This document shows positions 1-7,675 of a stretch of 40,012 bases of DNA, piece by piece. The notes under the pieces were generated by a model that was given only the letters and a program-made list of their open reading frames with translations, searched no databases and was not told the origin of the DNA. Within the stretch, counting starts at the first letter, position 1. Every line of letters starts with the position of its first letter. The DNA is from Cytophagaceae bacterium (GTDB lineage Bacteria; Bacteroidota; Bacteroidia; Cytophagales; Cytophagaceae): assembly GCA_025455005.1 (NCBI GenBank), contig JALONH010000025.1, positions 1-40,012 on the forward strand, in the 5' to 3' direction. Position numbers and translations under genes: made by a program.

Positions 1-96
1 CTAATGAGTAACAAAATCAGAAGAGCCGTATGAAGGGAGACTTTCACGTACGGTTCTGTGGGAACGTAAGGGTGAAATCCCCTTGCGTGACCCGAC
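1..96 (+). ncRNA. Group II intron, 3' end (domains V and VI), cut by window edge
   Basis: Domain V is at 23-56. An 8-bp basal stem pairs GAGCCGTA (23-30) with TACGGTTC (49-56). The distal 5-bp stem GAAGG/CTTTC carries a GAGA (GNRA) tetraloop. The catalytic AGC triad sits at 24-26. Domain VI follows at 57-96, with a long stem around ACGTAAGGG and an unpaired A in GTGACC near the 3' end as probable branch point. The intron should end in CCGAC at 96. The rest of the intron, including any maturase gene, lies left of the window. Seen: stems and loop. Known: this is the diagnostic shape of bacterial group II introns. Confidence 0.85.
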
Positions 97-179
97 TGTC
101 GAGCATCTTAAAAATTCTTCTCTTTTAATACGATAAAGTAAAATTTACCAGTAAGCCTATTTTCTACTTGATAAATTGA

Positions 180-752
180 ATGGCAATTCAAAAAAACATA
201 AAATTAATTCGTGAACATCAAGAATGTATCGATTCAAATTACCAAGGTGTAACATTGAATACTTTTTTATCATCTGAAGCTTTAGTTAATGAAGGAGAAA
301 CAATAATTGAATTTATAAATTCGGACTATTTCAAGATTGATTGCAAAAGGGATTTTGTTAAACTTAAATCTCCTGAAAAACAATTTAAATATTTAAAACC
401 TTCCTTTAATCTGGACAAGTTAAATATAAGTGATTTTAGGAAAGTGTCTCTCAAAGAGTTTTGTGATTACTTTGAAGATTATGCAAACGGTGAATGGGGA
501 GACTTCGACCAAGAGGATTTTCTGAACAATTGGAAAGATTTAAAAGAACGAATAAGTAAATTAGATAACTCATACAATTTATATTTCATATCAAAAGAAT
601 GGTTTGAGAAGTCAGAAGATAAATTAAATCCAGAAAATGCTGACACGAGACTCAGAACACCTGAATTCTATATTTACATTTATTACTTTCTATGCATTGC
701 AGTTAGTATCAATGAAAATAGATTGATTGAATTCGAAATATTTTATGAATAA
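180..752 (+). CDS. Hypothetical protein, orphan
   Basis: A 190-residue soluble acidic protein with no signal peptide or membrane segment. It is rich in aromatic and acidic residues (for example DYFEDYANGEWGDFDQEDF near residues 91-110), a texture often seen in immunity or antitoxin-type orphans, but I do not recognise the family. It lies between the 3' end of one group II intron and the body of a second. Its Pro-Glu pairs are written cct/cca-gaa, never ccg-gaa, unlike core genes further right, which suggests recent acquisition. The ATG at 180 has no clear ribosome binding site, which is normal for this phylum. Confidence 0.6.
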   Translation: MAIQKNIKLIREHQECIDSNYQGVTLNTFLSSEALVNEGETIIEFINSDYFKIDCKRDFVKLKSPEKQFKYLKPSFNLDKLNISDFRKVSLKEFCDYFEDYANGEWGDFDQEDFLNNWKDLKERISKLDNSYNLYFISKEWFEKSEDKLNPENADTRLRTPEFYIYIYYFLCIAVSINENRLIEFEIFYE

Positions 753-1530
753 ATAAATAAGAAGAAACGCTCGACAACAATAGCTATGAGGCATTAACGG
801 GTTCGGAATAAGAGTTAAGTTCAGAGGTTATTGCCCGCCAGGATTTTTAATTGTAAATTAAAGCTTGGCTTGCTTCAGTGCAGGAGGATACTTTTGAGGT
901 TTCAAGTCCGTAGCCGGCTCATAGCAGAAACCGTTTGTGATTTGAATCACATTATCAGAATGTGAGTGCTGTATTACTGATGGAAGACATCCTAATTATG
1001 TTTCAAGTATTTGTGTAGAGTTCAAGCGAACTGAATGGCTAACAAAGGAAAGATAAGAAGAGATGATAGCTCTTCCGCTGAGGGTATTTAGGTAAGAATA
1101 GTACCCATCACCCTTATGTTTCATAGAAAGAAATAACTGTTAGATAATCGATAAGGAAAAGCGAGAACAGAGATTCTTGCAGTTGTATTCTGAGGAGTCA
1201 AATATAAAAGAAGTAATTACGAAGCTTCTTAAGGACAATTACGATGTGGTACATATGATAAAGGTAGGTTCCTATACATTAGGAATCAACTAAATGCAAG
1301 AAGCCTAAATGGCTAAAGTAGGGGAAGGGATTGTATAAATACAGAAGTCAATCTTGGCTTCGGTTTCAATACAAGTAACACCCTGACTTATTTCTCCATT
1401 GGCGATTGGTTCATCCTTACGTTTTTAGTAACTTAAATGTGATGTATAAACAAGAAGAGCCGTGTGAGGTGAGAGTCTCAAGCACGGTTCCTTGTGAACC
1501 TATGATTGGAATTTCCATGGGTGACTCGAT
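753..1530 (+). ncRNA. Second group II intron, ORF-less (5' end not resolved)
   Basis: Domain V is at 1457-1490: basal stem GAGCCGTG/CACGGTTC (8 bp), distal stem GAGGT/GTCTC and a GAGA tetraloop, with the AGC triad at 1458-1460. Domain VI runs 1491-1530 and ends GTGACTCGAT, matching the end of the intron at 1-96 (GTGACCCGAC). The roughly 700 bases upstream have no long ORF but many small stems (for example GGTTCCTATAC/ATTAGGAATC near 1267-1290), the right size for domains I-IV without a reverse-transcriptase gene. I could not fix the 5' end: no convincing GTGYG start is visible, so the left limit is only the end of the preceding gene. Some of the left part may be flanking spacer. Confidence 0.65.
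1457..1530 (+). ncRNA. Domains V-VI of the second group II intron
   Basis: This is the certain part of the second intron. The hairpin differs from the first intron's domain V in both stems, with compensating base pairs (distal GAGGT/GTCTC against GAAGG/CTTTC). The two copies therefore come from different introns, not a local duplication. Confidence 0.85.
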
Positions 1531-1543
1531 TAACGGTAATATT

Positions 1544-2002
1544 ATGAAAAACCTTATAATAATCATTGTGGTACTAATCTTGTTCGGACGATGTTCGAAT
1601 AAAGCGACGACAGATGTATATGAATTAAACAAACTGGAAATTGCTTATGCAAATAGTATAACCCTTCCTAAAGATAGTATAAAACTATTAATATATAGAC
1701 CTGCAGGTATATGTGGTAATACATCGAAGGAGGAGTTAAGGACTAATTTTATCCCTTATTTGCTTGTAGACCCCTATAAATATATCCTTGAATCCAAATA
1801 TAAGTCTCTGAAAATAATTAGTGTTGACCAATTAGATACATTAAATGAGAACATTAATAAACTATATATTGAATTTTGGGGTGATAGAAAAAGTAGAGAC
1901 ACAGTTGAGGTAAGCGAAACATTTGAATTTAAAGATGAAACCACAACTGTTGAAAAAATGTGTGTTTACAAAGATGGAAATTGGAACGTGTCAATAAAAT
2001 AA
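1544..2002 (+). CDS. Small predicted lipoprotein, unknown function
   Basis: Starting at ATG 1544, 13 bases after the group II intron end, the product has 152 residues. It opens with a short basic N-terminus, a hydrophobic run (LIIIIVVLILF) and a lipobox-like FGRC with Cys at residue 19, so it should be lipidated and anchored in the envelope. The longer open frame back to 1406 runs through intron domain V and is not real. The rest is a soluble alpha/beta-looking domain I do not recognise. The intron sits where the gene's leader would be, so expression may depend on splicing or on read-through from the intron. Confidence 0.65.
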   Translation: MKNLIIIIVVLILFGRCSNKATTDVYELNKLEIAYANSITLPKDSIKLLIYRPAGICGNTSKEELRTNFIPYLLVDPYKYILESKYKSLKIISVDQLDTLNENINKLYIEFWGDRKSRDTVEVSETFEFKDETTTVEKMCVYKDGNWNVSIK

Positions 2003-2040
2003 ATACATCCACTAACATTGTGTACAAAATTTACCTGGCT

Positions 2041-2100
2041 AATGTGCAAAAGTTGAGAATAGTGCTTCTAAGCCCCGCACATTTTATACACTAAACGTTA
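2041..2100 (+). repeat. Structured cassette-like spacer A
   Basis: The spacer between two orphan genes has a perfect 7-bp inverted repeat, AATGTGC at 2041-2047 and GCACATT at 2077-2083, followed by AAACGTTA at 2093-2100. The next gene begins about 40 bases on. Four other spacers in this arm also end in CGTT a short way before a gene. Resemblance to integron attC sites (R' core GTTRRRY) is loose and is my inference. Confidence 0.4.
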
Positions 2101-2139
2101 CAAGCAACTATAAAGACGATAAGAACCAAGCAGACAACT

Positions 2140-2637
2140 TTGAAACGAATAATAAAACCAATACGGACAATTTTCTACTTGACAGTTTTAGTCAGTTCTT
2201 GCAACAAGACAACACCTGCTGGTTTCTGGAATGACTTTCATAAAGATTTAATCTTGACAAAAAATAGCGACCAAGGACCATGGGGCGGACAAGAAGAAAT
2301 AAATTGGAAAAGTGAATCTTCGAATATGTTTACAGACAAAGAATTAGTTGAATTTGCAGATATAAATAACTGGAGACTTATAGACAGTATTTCATTTTCG
2401 GTAGACACCTTAACTAAAAAAAGTTTATCAATGCTAAAAAATGACGATTATTCCCTTGATATTTTAAACGAAATTGTTTTACTAAAACTGAAATCAAATG
2501 ACAACAAAATATTTGTTTTTAAAACGACTTGGTTAGCAGTTGAACCAGGCAATACTCGTGAGACATTTGAGAATGGTTTTGCTGTATTAAATTCAGACGG
2601 AACAGAATTGAAAGTTTATCAATTGTGGGGTGAGTAA
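2140..2637 (+). CDS. Predicted lipoprotein, unknown function
   Basis: A 165-residue protein with a basic N-terminus, hydrophobic run and lipobox VSSC (Cys near residue 21), so a lipoprotein. The start is TTG at 2140: the frame upstream opens only at 2095 and holds no ATG, so this or another weak codon must be used. The mature part is rich in Trp, Asp and Asn with no motif I recognise. Pro-Gly and Pro-Ala pairs use cca/cct rather than ccg, unlike the core genes. It lies between cassette-like spacers A and B. Confidence 0.6.
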   Translation: MKRIIKPIRTIFYLTVLVSSCNKTTPAGFWNDFHKDLILTKNSDQGPWGGQEEINWKSESSNMFTDKELVEFADINNWRLIDSISFSVDTLTKKSLSMLKNDDYSLDILNEIVLLKLKSNDNKIFVFKTTWLAVEPGNTRETFENGFAVLNSDGTELKVYQLWGE

Positions 2638-2755
2638 TATGCAGCCATTAAGACTTAGAAAGAAAAGAAAGGTAGCCCATATCATAGACTTGTCGTTATG
2701 GCGGTTTTGGAATAGATTGAACAACAGGGTTTTAAATAAACATTGGATTGGGATT

Positions 2756-2803
2756 GGGCGGAGTTGCTAGAAACTCGCCACAGCCACAAGCCTCGCCCGT
2801 TGT
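2756..2803 (+). repeat. Cassette-like spacer B with shared 20-base motif
   Basis: A hairpin (GGC, bulged G, GAGTT paired with AACTC-GCC) is followed by the motif cgccacagccacaagcctcg at 2776-2795, which recurs exactly at 3612-3631. The block ends in CGTTGTGTGCA at 2798, just before the next gene. Confidence 0.55.
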
Positions 2804-2860
2804 GTGCAATTAGACTCTACCTCATCTACGACAATAAAGCGACAAATAACAAAACTTAGT

Positions 2861-3112
2861 ATGACTGAATTTGAAGGACAAATAAAAGAGCTATCAAAAT
2901 TAATTTACGACTGGAATCTAATTAATGCTGACTCAAAATCACAACTTGACGACTTTTCAAAAAAACTGCTTAATGCTTTGCTCAAAGAAGAAAGTGTCGA
3001 AAAAATAAGCCGAATTATTGAAAGTGAGTTATGTGTAACATTTGGACTTTATAGCAATGAGTTTGACTCAAACATTCTGGCAGAACAAATAATGCAATGG
3101 CAAGACAAATAA
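2861..3112 (+). CDS. Hypothetical protein, first gene of a pair
   Basis: An 83-residue mainly helical protein (for example KLLNALLKEESVEKISRIIE), with no signal or membrane segment. I place the start at ATG 2861; a GTG at 2804 in the same frame would start inside the repeat-like spacer and adds a residue stretch unlike a protein N-terminus. Its stop codon abuts the ATG of the next gene (TAA then ATG), so the two are co-translated. The family is not recognised. Size and pairing would suit a toxin-antitoxin or immunity pair, but nothing in the sequence proves it. Confidence 0.55.
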   Translation: MTEFEGQIKELSKLIYDWNLINADSKSQLDDFSKKLLNALLKEESVEKISRIIESELCVTFGLYSNEFDSNILAEQIMQWQDK

Positions 3113-3442
3113 ATGGAAACAAGAATTGCAACTGGTATTGACACAGAACTCTTTTATTCAATTATCAAATATTTGACAAAAACAGGGTGGAGAGTTTCTG
3201 TAGAGTATTCTACCAAAATGTTTGACAAAGGGATTGACTTTGACCTTTATCAATTAGACAAAAGTGGCGAGACAATTCTTTTCGCTTGGACTAACTGGTT
3301 TGAGGGTGAACTAAAAGCGTCAAGTACTACTATTGACAAACTCGAACAACAATTTAGTATAAAATTTAAGTTTGGCGAACCAGAGCATTTGAACAAAGAA
3401 AATATTGTGGAAGAAATGAAAGAATTGCTTGACTTTAAATAG
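3113..3442 (+). CDS. Hypothetical protein, second gene of a pair
   Basis: A 109-residue soluble alpha/beta-type protein. The ATG directly follows the stop of the 83-residue gene, so the pair is one transcriptional and translational unit. Visible features are Trp/Phe-rich strands (FAWTNWFEGELKAS, residues about 58-71) and an acidic C-terminal helix. I do not recognise the family. Base use matches the neighbouring cassette genes (Pro-Glu as cca-gag). Confidence 0.6.
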   Translation: METRIATGIDTELFYSIIKYLTKTGWRVSVEYSTKMFDKGIDFDLYQLDKSGETILFAWTNWFEGELKASSTTIDKLEQQFSIKFKFGEPEHLNKENIVEEMKELLDFK

Positions 3443-3583
3443 CTGCACAAAACAGGCGCTTTGGCAATATGGCGGGGCGACGAATAAATTCTCAACTTTT
3501 GTTCGCTATTCGGCTTTAGTTCCAGCCAACAAATAACGCCAAGCAATTGAATAAACAATAAACTTTATTTATAAATTTAGCTG

Positions 3584-3636
3584 CGGTTACGGTCTGACGA
3601 TTTTCAAATACCGCCACAGCCACAAGCCTCGTTAGT
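3584..3636 (+). repeat. Cassette-like spacer C with shared 20-base motif
   Basis: GCTGCGGT pairs with ACCG-cca-CAGC to form a bulged hairpin. The exact repeat of spacer B's 20-mer lies at 3612-3631, and its final CG runs into CGTTAGTT (3630-3637). A broken gene starts 11 bases after that CGTT. Confidence 0.55.
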
Positions 3637-3643
3637 TAAAATA

Positions 3644-4045
3644 ATGCAAATACAATTGCTGATGTCAACCTTATATACTCTATTAAGCTTTCTGAACGAT
3701 CCAATAGTAAGTTTTTGGATTTATTTCGTTTTGTTCATATTACTCGCAATTGGAAGTCTTGGTTATACATTGACCTAAGGATTTATTGGAGGATATTTTA
3801 ATGCGGACATTAGCGAAAATCTGAAAATTACTTTAGTTCTAATTCATGGACTTGGATCTCTATTTCTTGCTATGATGTTACCTGATAATTATTTAAATGA
3901 AATAGATTTTTTTCGTGTACTTTACGATAAGAATGGACTTTGGATTTAAGCGTCATGTATAACTTTACTATTTATTTTTATTGTACTTATTGGAACATTA
4001 TGTACAGTATTGTTTAAAAGCAAAATAAAAGAGGTTAATAAATAA
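3644..4045 (+). pseudogene. Membrane-protein gene broken by two in-frame TAA codons
   Basis: Read from ATG 3644, one frame stays protein-like for 134 codons to TAA 4043-4045 but is interrupted by TAA at 3776-3778 and TAA at 3947-3949. There is no frameshift. The decoded pieces hold three or four hydrophobic segments (VSFWIYFVLFILLAIGSLGY; ITLVLIHGLGSLFLAMML; ITLLFIFIVLIGTLCTVLF) and a Lys-rich tail, so the ancestor was a small integral membrane protein of about 133 residues. Other genes here use TAA as a normal stop, so recoding is unlikely. Family unknown. A sequencing error at both sites is less likely than decay but not excluded. Confidence 0.7.
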
Positions 4046-4149
4046 AATCACCATACGAGCTCAGCATACAATAAAATGTATGATTCATGGTAGGGTTCAG
4101 TATAAATTTGTATTTTAACGTTCAACATAGATTTTGTTTTATAACACAG

Positions 4150-4200
4150 TGACGCCATACGAATTCCCGCTACCTATTATGCACAAACGTTAGCAGTCAT
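4150..4200 (+). repeat. Cassette-like spacer D
   Basis: The spacer before the metallopeptidase ends in CACAAACGTTAGCAGTCATT, with CGTT at 4188-4191, in the same position relative to the next gene as spacers A-C. A possible matching left core, TTTTAACGTTC, lies near 4110-4120. Confidence 0.35.
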
Positions 4201-4243
4201 TATAATTAATTTTCTATAGTTTAAACATAAAAGGATAATCATT

Positions 4244-5659
4244 ATGGACCAAAACGCACTTTATTGTACTATTCTATCCGCAAACGGAAATCAACAATTA
4301 CAGTTTTCTACTGCTTGTCAGGTAAATCCATTAAATGTTCATTTAGAAGATTTAATTCGTAAGAATGATACTACACGATTAGCATCGGTTCACTATTTAC
4401 GTTGGGGATATCTGCCGGAGCTAAAAGTGCACTTTTTGAATGGAACACCAACTGAACAATCAAACTTTGAATTATGGGCTACAGAATGGGAGAAGCATGC
4501 AGCTATTTTTATTCTATGTGGTAATTATCCTGATGCTCCTATAAGAGTCCGTTTCGGGAACAATGGCAATAACTCTCAATTGGGAACTAATGCTTTACTC
4601 GATAAGGATAAAACAAAAGCTACGATGAATATTCAAGACGTTACCCGAGATACTATTTTACATGAATTTGGTCATGCACTTTCTTGCATTCATGAACACC
4701 AACATCCAGATTGTAATATAAGTTGGGACAAAACCCAAGTGAAGAAAGATTTATCAGGATATCCCAATTTTTGGTCACCGGAAGTAATTGAATTTAATAT
4801 GTTCCGTAAATACGATAGAGGTATTTTAAAATCATGTTATGATACTAAATCTATTATGCACTATTCAATTCCGGCCAATTGGACTACCAATAAAGTAGGT
4901 GTTCCTCATAATACTGTTCTGTCTGCCACTGATATGAATTTTGTAAAAGAAATGTATCCCCAAAGAAATCCGATACAGAAAACCCAACTCAATCGAACCT
5001 ATTTGTCTTCTGAATACTTGAATATGCTCAACGAAATAGCCTTTGACTTTGATGTAGAAGAAGAACAAGACTATACCTTTTGTTTTACAGGAAAGGGAGA
5101 GGTAATCCTTGCATTATTTGATAAAAAAGATTACCTAAATGAGGTTTTCTCACAAGTTATTTTGTTAAATGAAAAAGAGAACAATGTACTTACTAAACGG
5201 CTCCCAAAGGGTAATTATCTAATGCGCTCCAAAAATACCAATGGAGAAAATTTCAACTTTACACTTCAATCTGCTACTAGTCTTAAGTCAGTAGAAAAAA
5301 TCGAGGCTGAAACAACAGGAGAGATTATTCGGGTTAATTCTAAGAATAAAATAGAAGTTATAATTCATGATTTTTCTACAGACGATTCCGCTCAAATAAC
5401 TTTTGGAGATCCGCAGGGAGAATTTATATACATAAGACCTAAAATTAATGAGATTATTGATTTGGGTAGCTATTTGAAACCGGGCAAGAATCCTGTACTA
5501 TTACAGTTAGTCAATCGTAGATGGTCCGGCTCTGCTAACTATAGTTTAAAGATTGATGGCGTGGACACTCCCAATTCTCCGTATACTATATCCATTGATG
5601 ATGGAGTATTCCAACGTGTACATACTTTAGCTAAACTTGTATTTTTATTTAAACCATAG
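4244..5659 (+). CDS. Astacin-like zinc metallopeptidase without signal peptide
   Basis: A 471-residue protein. The zinc site is HEFGHALSCIH at residues 140-150 (ligands H140, H144, H150; catalytic E141), continuing EHQHP. A Met-turn SIMHY has M205. Together these define a metzincin of the astacin/M12A-like type. The Gly usual in HExxHxxGxxH is Ser here (S147). Residues about 250-471 form a beta-rich C-terminal region that may bind substrate. There is no signal peptide or lipobox, which is odd for a metzincin; it may act inside the cell, leave by a non-Sec route, or be delivered to other cells. CCGG occurs five times, so this gene looks more resident than the cassettes to its left. Confidence 0.8.
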   Translation: MDQNALYCTILSANGNQQLQFSTACQVNPLNVHLEDLIRKNDTTRLASVHYLRWGYLPELKVHFLNGTPTEQSNFELWATEWEKHAAIFILCGNYPDAPIRVRFGNNGNNSQLGTNALLDKDKTKATMNIQDVTRDTILHEFGHALSCIHEHQHPDCNISWDKTQVKKDLSGYPNFWSPEVIEFNMFRKYDRGILKSCYDTKSIMHYSIPANWTTNKVGVPHNTVLSATDMNFVKEMYPQRNPIQKTQLNRTYLSSEYLNMLNEIAFDFDVEEEQDYTFCFTGKGEVILALFDKKDYLNEVFSQVILLNEKENNVLTKRLPKGNYLMRSKNTNGENFNFTLQSATSLKSVEKIEAETTGEIIRVNSKNKIEVIIHDFSTDDSAQITFGDPQGEFIYIRPKINEIIDLGSYLKPGKNPVLLQLVNRRWSGSANYSLKIDGVDTPNSPYTISIDDGVFQRVHTLAKLVFLFKP

Positions 5660-5754
5660 GCGTTTGTTACTAAATAATAAATCGTTTTACATTTTAAACC
5701 CGTTATACAAACTACAAATACTTTAAAAAAGGGATACTAATTAATGGAACAACT

Positions 5755-6072
5755 ATGAATAAATGGAAAATTGCCTTTTGGTCTTGCTGTACACTTTTGG
5801 TTCTAGTAAGCTTTTTTTCTGCCTATTTGATTATTGACCAAAGTGTAACACTAACGTACCAAAAAGAGGGGTATACCCAGACCGAAAACGACCTGAATCA
5901 ACTGATTGAAATCATTACAACAACGGATTTTTCTAAAAAACAAATTCAATACAAGTTAAAAGACCATATGCTTTTTGAATATATGGATTTCAAATCCGAT
6001 ACCGTTGCACTGGATAGGGTTTTACTTATATTCGAAAAGGGTAAACTTAAGAATGTAACGAAACAATGGTGA
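5755..6072 (+). CDS. Small single-pass membrane protein, possibly Imm58-like
   Basis: A 105-residue protein with one N-terminal membrane segment (residues about 7-27) and a charged C-terminal domain. The layout MNKWKIAFW, then a membrane helix, then IIDQSVTLTYQ, recalls small membrane-anchored immunity proteins (Imm58 type), but this is from memory of the family and weak. It lies about 95 bases after the metallopeptidase, behind another CGTT-ended spacer (CGTT at 5701). A link to the metallopeptidase as its inhibitor or immunity partner is only a guess from position. Confidence 0.55.
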   Translation: MNKWKIAFWSCCTLLVLVSFFSAYLIIDQSVTLTYQKEGYTQTENDLNQLIEIITTTDFSKKQIQYKLKDHMLFEYMDFKSDTVALDRVLLIFEKGKLKNVTKQW

Positions 6073-6355
6073 GTAAGGAAATCGTTTTCTCTCCGGTAGG
6101 ATATGGAATCTCTACTTTTTAACCTAGTGTTTTCAATTCAAAAACTTGTTAATGATGCAGTAATTATCTATCTTTCTTAACGATAGGTAGTATGCGATAA
6201 ACCTATAATAGCGGTGGAATGCATACATAAATACCCATTGCTATGAGTACTTATCCGTAAATAGGATATAGACTCCGCGTAAGTAGAAAATATATAGTGT
6301 ACTACTTCTATTCTCTGCCACTTCTTTCTTTGTCTATACATTAATCCGTACTCAT

Positions 6356-6697
6356 ATGAATCGTACATTACCATTGAAAGTGCTTTTACTTCTTCAAACG
6401 ATTGGACTCCTCATTTATACCACTTTAGTAATTAATATCGAAGGAGCTGACTTTATTTTTGTATTTATAAATAATATCCTTTCAATTAACTGGTCGGGAC
6501 AATTTAACCTAGACTTTTCTTGTTACCTGTTACTTTCCGGAATATGGATAATGTGGAGAGGTAAGTTTTCTATTTCAGTTATACTGTTGGGATTTGTAGC
6601 AATGATACTTGGTATTGTGGTATTAGCACCATACCTATTATTGTTGTTATCAAAAGAAAAGGGTGATGTTAAACGTTTATTGATTGGAGATAGATAA
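6356..6697 (+). CDS. Small integral membrane protein, unknown
   Basis: A 113-residue protein with three hydrophobic segments (about residues 6-27, 52-66 and 72-98) and a basic C-terminal tail. No catalytic motif and no family I recognise. The 283 bases before it (6073-6355) show nothing clear. Confidence 0.55.
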   Translation: MNRTLPLKVLLLLQTIGLLIYTTLVINIEGADFIFVFINNILSINWSGQFNLDFSCYLLLSGIWIMWRGKFSISVILLGFVAMILGIVVLAPYLLLLLSKEKGDVKRLLIGDR

Positions 6698-6901
6698 TAT
6701 ACCTATCGAAAGGTCTAATCGTTTAAATACTTATCTAAAGGAGTTTAGGCTTATAGATGGTTGTAGCGGCACTACATAATAAGTCGAACAATTCCCTATG
6801 TTTCACTCTTGTACTTATCCTAGAATAGTTAATCTACGATACTTCTCTCTAAAACAGCTTGATTCTCGAAACTATTAGAACGTATTCCAAACGTCAATCG
6901 A

Positions 6902-7477
6902 ATGATACCTGTGATTTCATACCTTGATAAAATACATTCTTTTATCGAGTCTTTAGACCATGAGACGTTAAGTGCATTGCAAAATATCTCAATCGAAAAG
7001 AGTTATCCGAAAGGGTACTTTCTTCTAAAACAAAATGAGATCTGCGATAAAAGTTATTGGATTAAAAATGGGGTTGCACGAAAATATTATCTAAATGACG
7101 GAAAAGAAATAACAACAGAACTTTATTTCGATAATGATCTTGCCGTCTCTTTTGACAGTTATACCTTACAGCATCCGAGTAGAGAATGTATTGAAACGGT
7201 AACGAATGTAACGGTTTCAATTATTCCTTACCAAAAATTCCAAGAAGCCAAATCAAACTATCCTGCGTTATTGACTTTAGACTTGATGCTTGCTGAATAT
7301 TATGCTATGTGGTTAGAAAATAGATTATTTCAATTTTATACACAATCAGCAACGGAACGTTATTTGGATATTCTTCACAAAAGTCCTCATATTATTCAAT
7401 CTATTCCATTATCCGTCATTGCTTCCTATCTAGGCATCTCTTTAGAAACATTAAGTAGAATACGAGCTAGAATTTAA
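6902..7477 (+). CDS. Crp/Fnr-family transcriptional regulator
   Basis: A 191-residue regulator. Residues about 15-110 form the cyclic-nucleotide-binding-like beta barrel (YFLLKQNEICDKSYWIKNGVARKYY, broken over residues 38-62, matches the family's barrel pattern). A long dimer helix follows, then a C-terminal helix-turn-helix (VIASYLGISLETLSRIR) at the very end. It lacks the four Cys of an oxygen-sensing Fnr and the canonical cAMP pocket, like many Bacteroidota members whose ligand is unknown. An 18-base palindrome right after the stop suggests that it or a paralogue binds between it and the DUF418 gene. A second regulator of the same type is at 11927. Confidence 0.85.
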   Translation: MIPVISYLDKIHSFIESLDHETLSALQNISIEKSYPKGYFLLKQNEICDKSYWIKNGVARKYYLNDGKEITTELYFDNDLAVSFDSYTLQHPSRECIETVTNVTVSIIPYQKFQEAKSNYPALLTLDLMLAEYYAMWLENRLFQFYTQSATERYLDILHKSPHIIQSIPLSVIASYLGISLETLSRIRARI

Positions 7478-7489
7478 TTCATGAGTATT

Positions 7490-7507
7490 ATTTGACCTAA
7501 GTCAAAT
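7490..7507. promoter_or_regulatory. Palindromic Crp/Fnr-type operator before the DUF418 gene
   Basis: ATTTGACCTAAGTCAAAT is a near-perfect inverted repeat: ATTTGAC and GTCAAAT around CTAA. The core TTGACCTAAGTCAA differs in only two positions from TTGATCTAGGTCAA at 12540-12553, which lies in the same place after the second Crp-type regulator. The half-site TTGAY is the Fnr/Dnr-type recognition half. It lies about 170 bases before the DUF418 gene. Confidence 0.65.
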
Positions 7508-7675
7508 GAATACATTTTTAAAATTCTGAATGTTGTAAAGTAATCTAAATCCAATTTATTGAAATCGAACATCTCGTTTTCTTGAATGGATTTACCCCAA
7601 AGTACAAACAGTCGTTTTTAACTCGTAAACCATTACGGTACCAATAGGGATTAAACTTACTTAAATACTTAGAAT

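Noticed and set aside
1406-1543. N-terminal extension of the 1544 lipoprotein
   Set aside because: It would translate group II intron domains V and VI; the lipoprotein signal begins at ATG 1544.
2804-2860. GTG start for the 83-residue protein
   Set aside because: It begins inside the repeat-like spacer; ATG 2861 gives a normal N-terminus.
3770-3779. TTGACCTAAG as a third Crp/Fnr-type site
   Set aside because: Only half matches, and it lies inside the pseudogene frame.
3644-4045. Stop-codon recoding of TAA
   Set aside because: TAA is the normal stop of neighbouring genes; decay is simpler.
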